Shown piece by piece: positions 61,443 through 64,000 of a stretch of DNA of 64,000 bases; positions within the stretch are counted from its first letter, which is position 1; each line of letters starts with the position of its first letter. A model generated the notes under the pieces. The model saw only the letters and a program-made list of their open reading frames with translations. It did no database searches and was not told the DNA's origin. Location of the stretch: contig NZ_CP027668.1 in the NCBI RefSeq assembly GCF_003008515.1, positions 496,001-560,000 of the forward strand, written 5' to 3'. The position numbers and the translations under genes were made by a program. The DNA is from Phreatobacter cathodiphilus (lineage in GTDB: Bacteria > Pseudomonadota > Alphaproteobacteria > Rhizobiales > Phreatobacteraceae).

Positions 61443-62831
61443 GTGGCCGCCGCGCCCCGCGCGCCGTCGCTGGCGCGGCGCCTCTTCCTCCTCGCGCTCA
61501 CTTTCGCGGTGGTGCTGCTGACCGTCACCGGCATCGTCCTGGCGGCCGTCAACCGCACGGCCGTCGAGCGCGGCTTCGACCGCCGCATCCAGGTCTATGT
61601 GAAGCTGCTCATCGCCGACATCGCGGGCGCGGTGGACGACACCTCCATCGTCATCGGCGCCAATCTCGGCGAGCCGCTGTTCGAACTGCCGCAATCCGGC
61701 TGGTACTGGCAGATCCTGCGCACCGATGCGGGCCGCAACGAGGTGCGCGCCTCGCGCTCCCTCTTCGACGGGCGGCTGCCGACCCTCGGCCCGGAGGCCG
61801 CCGCCGACGGGCCCACCCGCTCGCGCGAGGGCTATATCGAGGCGCCGAACGGCGTTCGCCTGCGCGCCGTCGAGCGGGTCGTCGAGCTCGGCGAGGACGG
61901 CGACTTCACCATCGTCGTCGCCGGCCCGGCCGACGACATCCTATCGACCGTGCGCGGCTTCAACCTCATCCTCGTGGCGACCTTGATCATGCTCGCCGTC
62001 GGCATGGGCGTCTCGGCCCTCCTGCAGGTGCGCGTCGGCCTCGCGCCGCTGCAGCGCCTCGTCGGCGGGCTCACCGCCATCCGTGCCGGCGAACAGGAGC
62101 ACCTGGAGGGCGACTTTCCCGTCGAGATCGCGCCGCTGGCGCGCGAGGTCAACGCGCTGATCGATTCCAATCGCGAGATCGTCGAGCGCTCGCGCACCCA
62201 TGTCGGCAATCTCGCCCACGCCCTGAAGACGCCGCTCTCGGTCATCCAGAACGAGGCCGCCGGCCGCGACGACGCCCTCGCCCTCAAGGTCGCCGAGCAG
62301 ACGCAGGTCATGCGCGACCAGGTCAACCACCACCTCGACCGGGCGCGCGCCGCGGCCCGCGCCCGCGTCGCCACCACCGTGGTGCCGGTGGCCGACGTCG
62401 TCGGCAGCCTCGCCCGCACCATGCAGAAGGTCCATCGCGACCGCGACCTCGAGGTGGCCTGCGCCGTGCCGCAGGAGGTGATGTTCCGCGGCGAGCGCAA
62501 CGATCTCGAGGAAATGGTCGGCAATCTCGTCGACAACGCCTGCAAATGGGCCAGCGGCCGGGTCGTCGTCACCGCCGAGCGCGAACAGAGCCCGACCTCG
62601 GCCGACCGCGCCTTCTTCTCCATCACCGTGGACGACGACGGCCCGGGCCTGACGCCCGAGGAACGCGAGTCGGTCGGCCGGCGCGGCCGCCGCCTCGACG
62701 AGACCAAGCCGGGCTCCGGCCTCGGCCTGTCCATCGTCGCCGAGCTTGCCGGCCTCTACGAGGGGAGCCTGCGCCTCGACGCCGCCCCGACCGGGGGCCT
62801 GAGGGCGGTGCTGCGGCTTCCGGCGGTGTGA
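61443..62831 (+). CDS. feuQ: sensor histidine kinase (FeuQ/PhoQ-like)
   Basis: 462 residues from GTG 61443. Two membrane helices flank a periplasmic loop (about 45-170); HisKA with His259 (VGNLAHALKTPLS); ATPase boxes NLVDNACKW, DDDGPG and GSGLGLSIVAEL. One base after the regulator stop. Autophosphorylates and passes phosphate to the upstream regulator. Confidence 0.88.
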   Translation: MAAAPRAPSLARRLFLLALTFAVVLLTVTGIVLAAVNRTAVERGFDRRIQVYVKLLIADIAGAVDDTSIVIGANLGEPLFELPQSGWYWQILRTDAGRNEVRASRSLFDGRLPTLGPEAAADGPTRSREGYIEAPNGVRLRAVERVVELGEDGDFTIVVAGPADDILSTVRGFNLILVATLIMLAVGMGVSALLQVRVGLAPLQRLVGGLTAIRAGEQEHLEGDFPVEIAPLAREVNALIDSNREIVERSRTHVGNLAHALKTPLSVIQNEAAGRDDALALKVAEQTQVMRDQVNHHLDRARAAARARVATTVVPVADVVGSLARTMQKVHRDRDLEVACAVPQEVMFRGERNDLEEMVGNLVDNACKWASGRVVVTAEREQSPTSADRAFFSITVDDDGPGLTPEERESVGRRGRRLDETKPGSGLGLSIVAELAGLYEGSLRLDAAPTGGLRAVLRLPAV

Positions 62832-62972
62832 GGGGGCGTCGCCGCCACCTCACCTCCTGGATCCCCTTCCCCTCTCCCCGGCGGTATCGCGCCCGCTTTT
62901 TGCCGCATTCGGCTGGACATTGGCGCCGTCCTCATCCCGCCGGCCCGAGCCGGCATCAAACGGGTTCCATCC

Positions 62973-63419
62973 ATGCGCCTCCGTCTCGTCGCCGCCACCG
63001 TCCTGATCGGCCTCACCGTCGCCGGCTGCGAAACCCGCGAGCAGTCGGGCACCGCCGTCGGCGCCGTGGCCGGCGCCCTCATCGGCTCGCAGTTCGGCGG
63101 TGGCCCGGGCGAGCGCCTCGCCGCCGGTCTCGCCGGCGCCGCCATCGGCGGCCTGATCGGCAATGCCATCGGCCGCGACCTCGACGCCCAGGACCGCCAG
63201 CGGGCCTACGAGGCCGAGCGCGTCGTCTGGGTCGAGGGCCGCCGCTCCGAATGGCGCTCGGAGAAGGCCTACGGCTATGTCGAGCCGGGCCGCACCTATT
63301 ACCGCGGCGCCGCCTATTGCCGCGAATACACCCACACGATCTATGTCGGCGGCCGGCCGCAGACCGCCGTGGGCACCGCCTGCCGCAACCCGGACGGGAG
63401 CTGGACGCCGGTCGGCTGA
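62973..63419 (+). CDS. glycine-zipper lipoprotein (17-kDa surface-antigen-like)
   Basis: 148 residues. Lipobox VAGC near residue 19, then glycine zipper repeats (GTAVGAVAGALIGSQFGGG; GLAGAAIGGLIGNAIGRDL) and a C-terminal domain with YCREYTHTIYVGG. Typical outer-membrane lipoprotein. Confidence 0.88.
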   Translation: MRLRLVAATVLIGLTVAGCETREQSGTAVGAVAGALIGSQFGGGPGERLAAGLAGAAIGGLIGNAIGRDLDAQDRQRAYEAERVVWVEGRRSEWRSEKAYGYVEPGRTYYRGAAYCREYTHTIYVGGRPQTAVGTACRNPDGSWTPVG

Positions 63420-63467
63420 GCCGCACGGCCACCACTTCTTAACGTCGGCGGGTTACTTTCGGGCACG

Positions 63468-64000
63468 ATGACCGAGGCCGCCGTCAACCGACCGGACAGC
63501 GTCGCCGCTCCCTCGTCCATGGAGCGGTTGCGCGCCTATCTGTCCGCGCTCCCCGACTCCGCCAAACAGCTCCTCTCCAGCGAGATCGCCAAGGCGAAAG
63601 CGCGAGGCGAGGAGGTGCCCGGCGGCGACATGATCGTCGCTGCCCTCGGTCTCGCACCGGCCCCGGCCGCGCCGGCCAAGATGCCGCCTGCCGAAGAGGC
63701 CCGGCGCGAGGATGCCGCACCGCGCCTGCTGTTCCGCCCGCTCGAGCCCTTCCTCATCGACGAGCGGCTGGAGACCAAGGTGCGCGGCCGCATCATGCGT
63801 GCCTCGCTGCCGGCGATCTGGACCTTCCTGAAGCGTGACCTCAAGCCCGACGAGGCGGCCGCGCTGGAGCAGGTCTGCCGCCGGGCGGAGGTCGACGGCG
63901 ACGAGGTGCCGGTCGCCGCCGCCATCGCCGATTTCCTGCCGAAATTCAGCGTGGCCGCCTATGCCGCGCTGGAACAGGCCGGTTCCGGCGAGCTGGAGCG
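63468..64000 (+). CDS. unknown protein cut by window end
   Basis: Open from ATG 63468 to the edge, at least 177 residues. Helical, Ala/Glu-rich, with LRAYLSALPDSAKQLLSSEIAKAKARG at the start and RLLFRPLEPFLIDERLETKVRGRI in the middle; seems conserved-looking but I cannot name the family. Confidence 0.7.
   Translation, partial: MTEAAVNRPDSVAAPSSMERLRAYLSALPDSAKQLLSSEIAKAKARGEEVPGGDMIVAALGLAPAPAAPAKMPPAEEARREDAAPRLLFRPLEPFLIDERLETKVRGRIMRASLPAIWTFLKRDLKPDEAAALEQVCRRAEVDGDEVPVAAAIADFLPKFSVAAYAALEQAGSGELE

Overview
The window is high-GC alphaproteobacterial chromosome, most likely from the Hyphomicrobiales (Rhizobiales). The gene families point there: MucR regulator, a DnaA-type HTH gene next to a DUF6456 gene, DUF1491, DUF2336, DUF1194, a DUF1254/DUF1214 pair, a PAS histidine kinase of the DivJ/PleC type, a FeuPQ-like two-component pair and, above all, a complete gene transfer agent (GTA) locus. 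I cannot name genus or species from sequence alone. Most intergenic space is short and several neighbours overlap by 1-4 bases.

Layout. 1-27 kb is ordinary chromosome: an M20 peptidase end, the HTH/DUF6456 pair, mucR, oligopeptidase B, an MFS transporter, a VWA protein, superoxide dismutase, a membrane-anchored Pro-rich protein, a class IV aminotransferase, a haloacid dehalogenase, SufE, a sensor kinase, DUF2336, a lipoprotein, a PBP1A-type transglycosylase/transpeptidase, and a copper module (cueR, MerR-type operator, copA). 27.0-60.3 kb is the GTA locus in the classical g1-g15 order: small and large terminase, portal, prohead protease, capsid, head-tail connector, head closure, tail terminator, tail tube, gp10, chaperone, tape measure, gp12, gp13, NlpC/P60 gp14 and the 1276-residue gp15, followed by a holin-like protein. 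It starts with a sigma70-like promoter, a possible leaderless 25-codon ORF and a terminator hairpin inside that ORF. 60.4-64 kb is chromosome again: a PepSY (FeuN-like) gene, response regulator, kinase, glycine-zipper lipoprotein and a protein cut by the window end.

The main discovery is that the GTA portal gene is cut in two by a 13,246-bp insertion (about 31,542-44,787) flanked by the 6-bp direct repeat TGGAAG. Joining the halves at that repeat restores one open frame of about 382 residues that reads through a typical portal sequence. The first gene inside the left end encodes a 522-residue large serine recombinase, the expected enzyme for precise integration and excision. The cargo is partly lower in GC and looks like a defence/replication island: an unrecognised two-gene operon, an HNH endonuclease, an SRAP (YedK/HMCES-like) gene lacking its catalytic Cys2 and carrying an internal stop, an AAA ATPase/TOPRIM-like pair resembling OLD/PARIS-class systems, a small resolvase, a zinc-finger gene, an SF2 helicase-like protein and RNase HI. 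The element therefore disables, or may reversibly switch, the host GTA while bringing candidate defence genes.

A second unusual spot lies between terminase and portal (29.2-30.7 kb): a protein with a PDGGQW linker motif, separated by a single in-frame TGA from a CxxC..DH..CxxC toxin-like domain, followed by two tandem paralogous genes that look like immunity genes. Other oddities are a 2-bp frameshift in a DUF6968-like gene, a terminator just before the capsid gene, two translationally coupled trypsin-like proteases inside the GTA locus, and a family of GC-rich intergenic palindromes.
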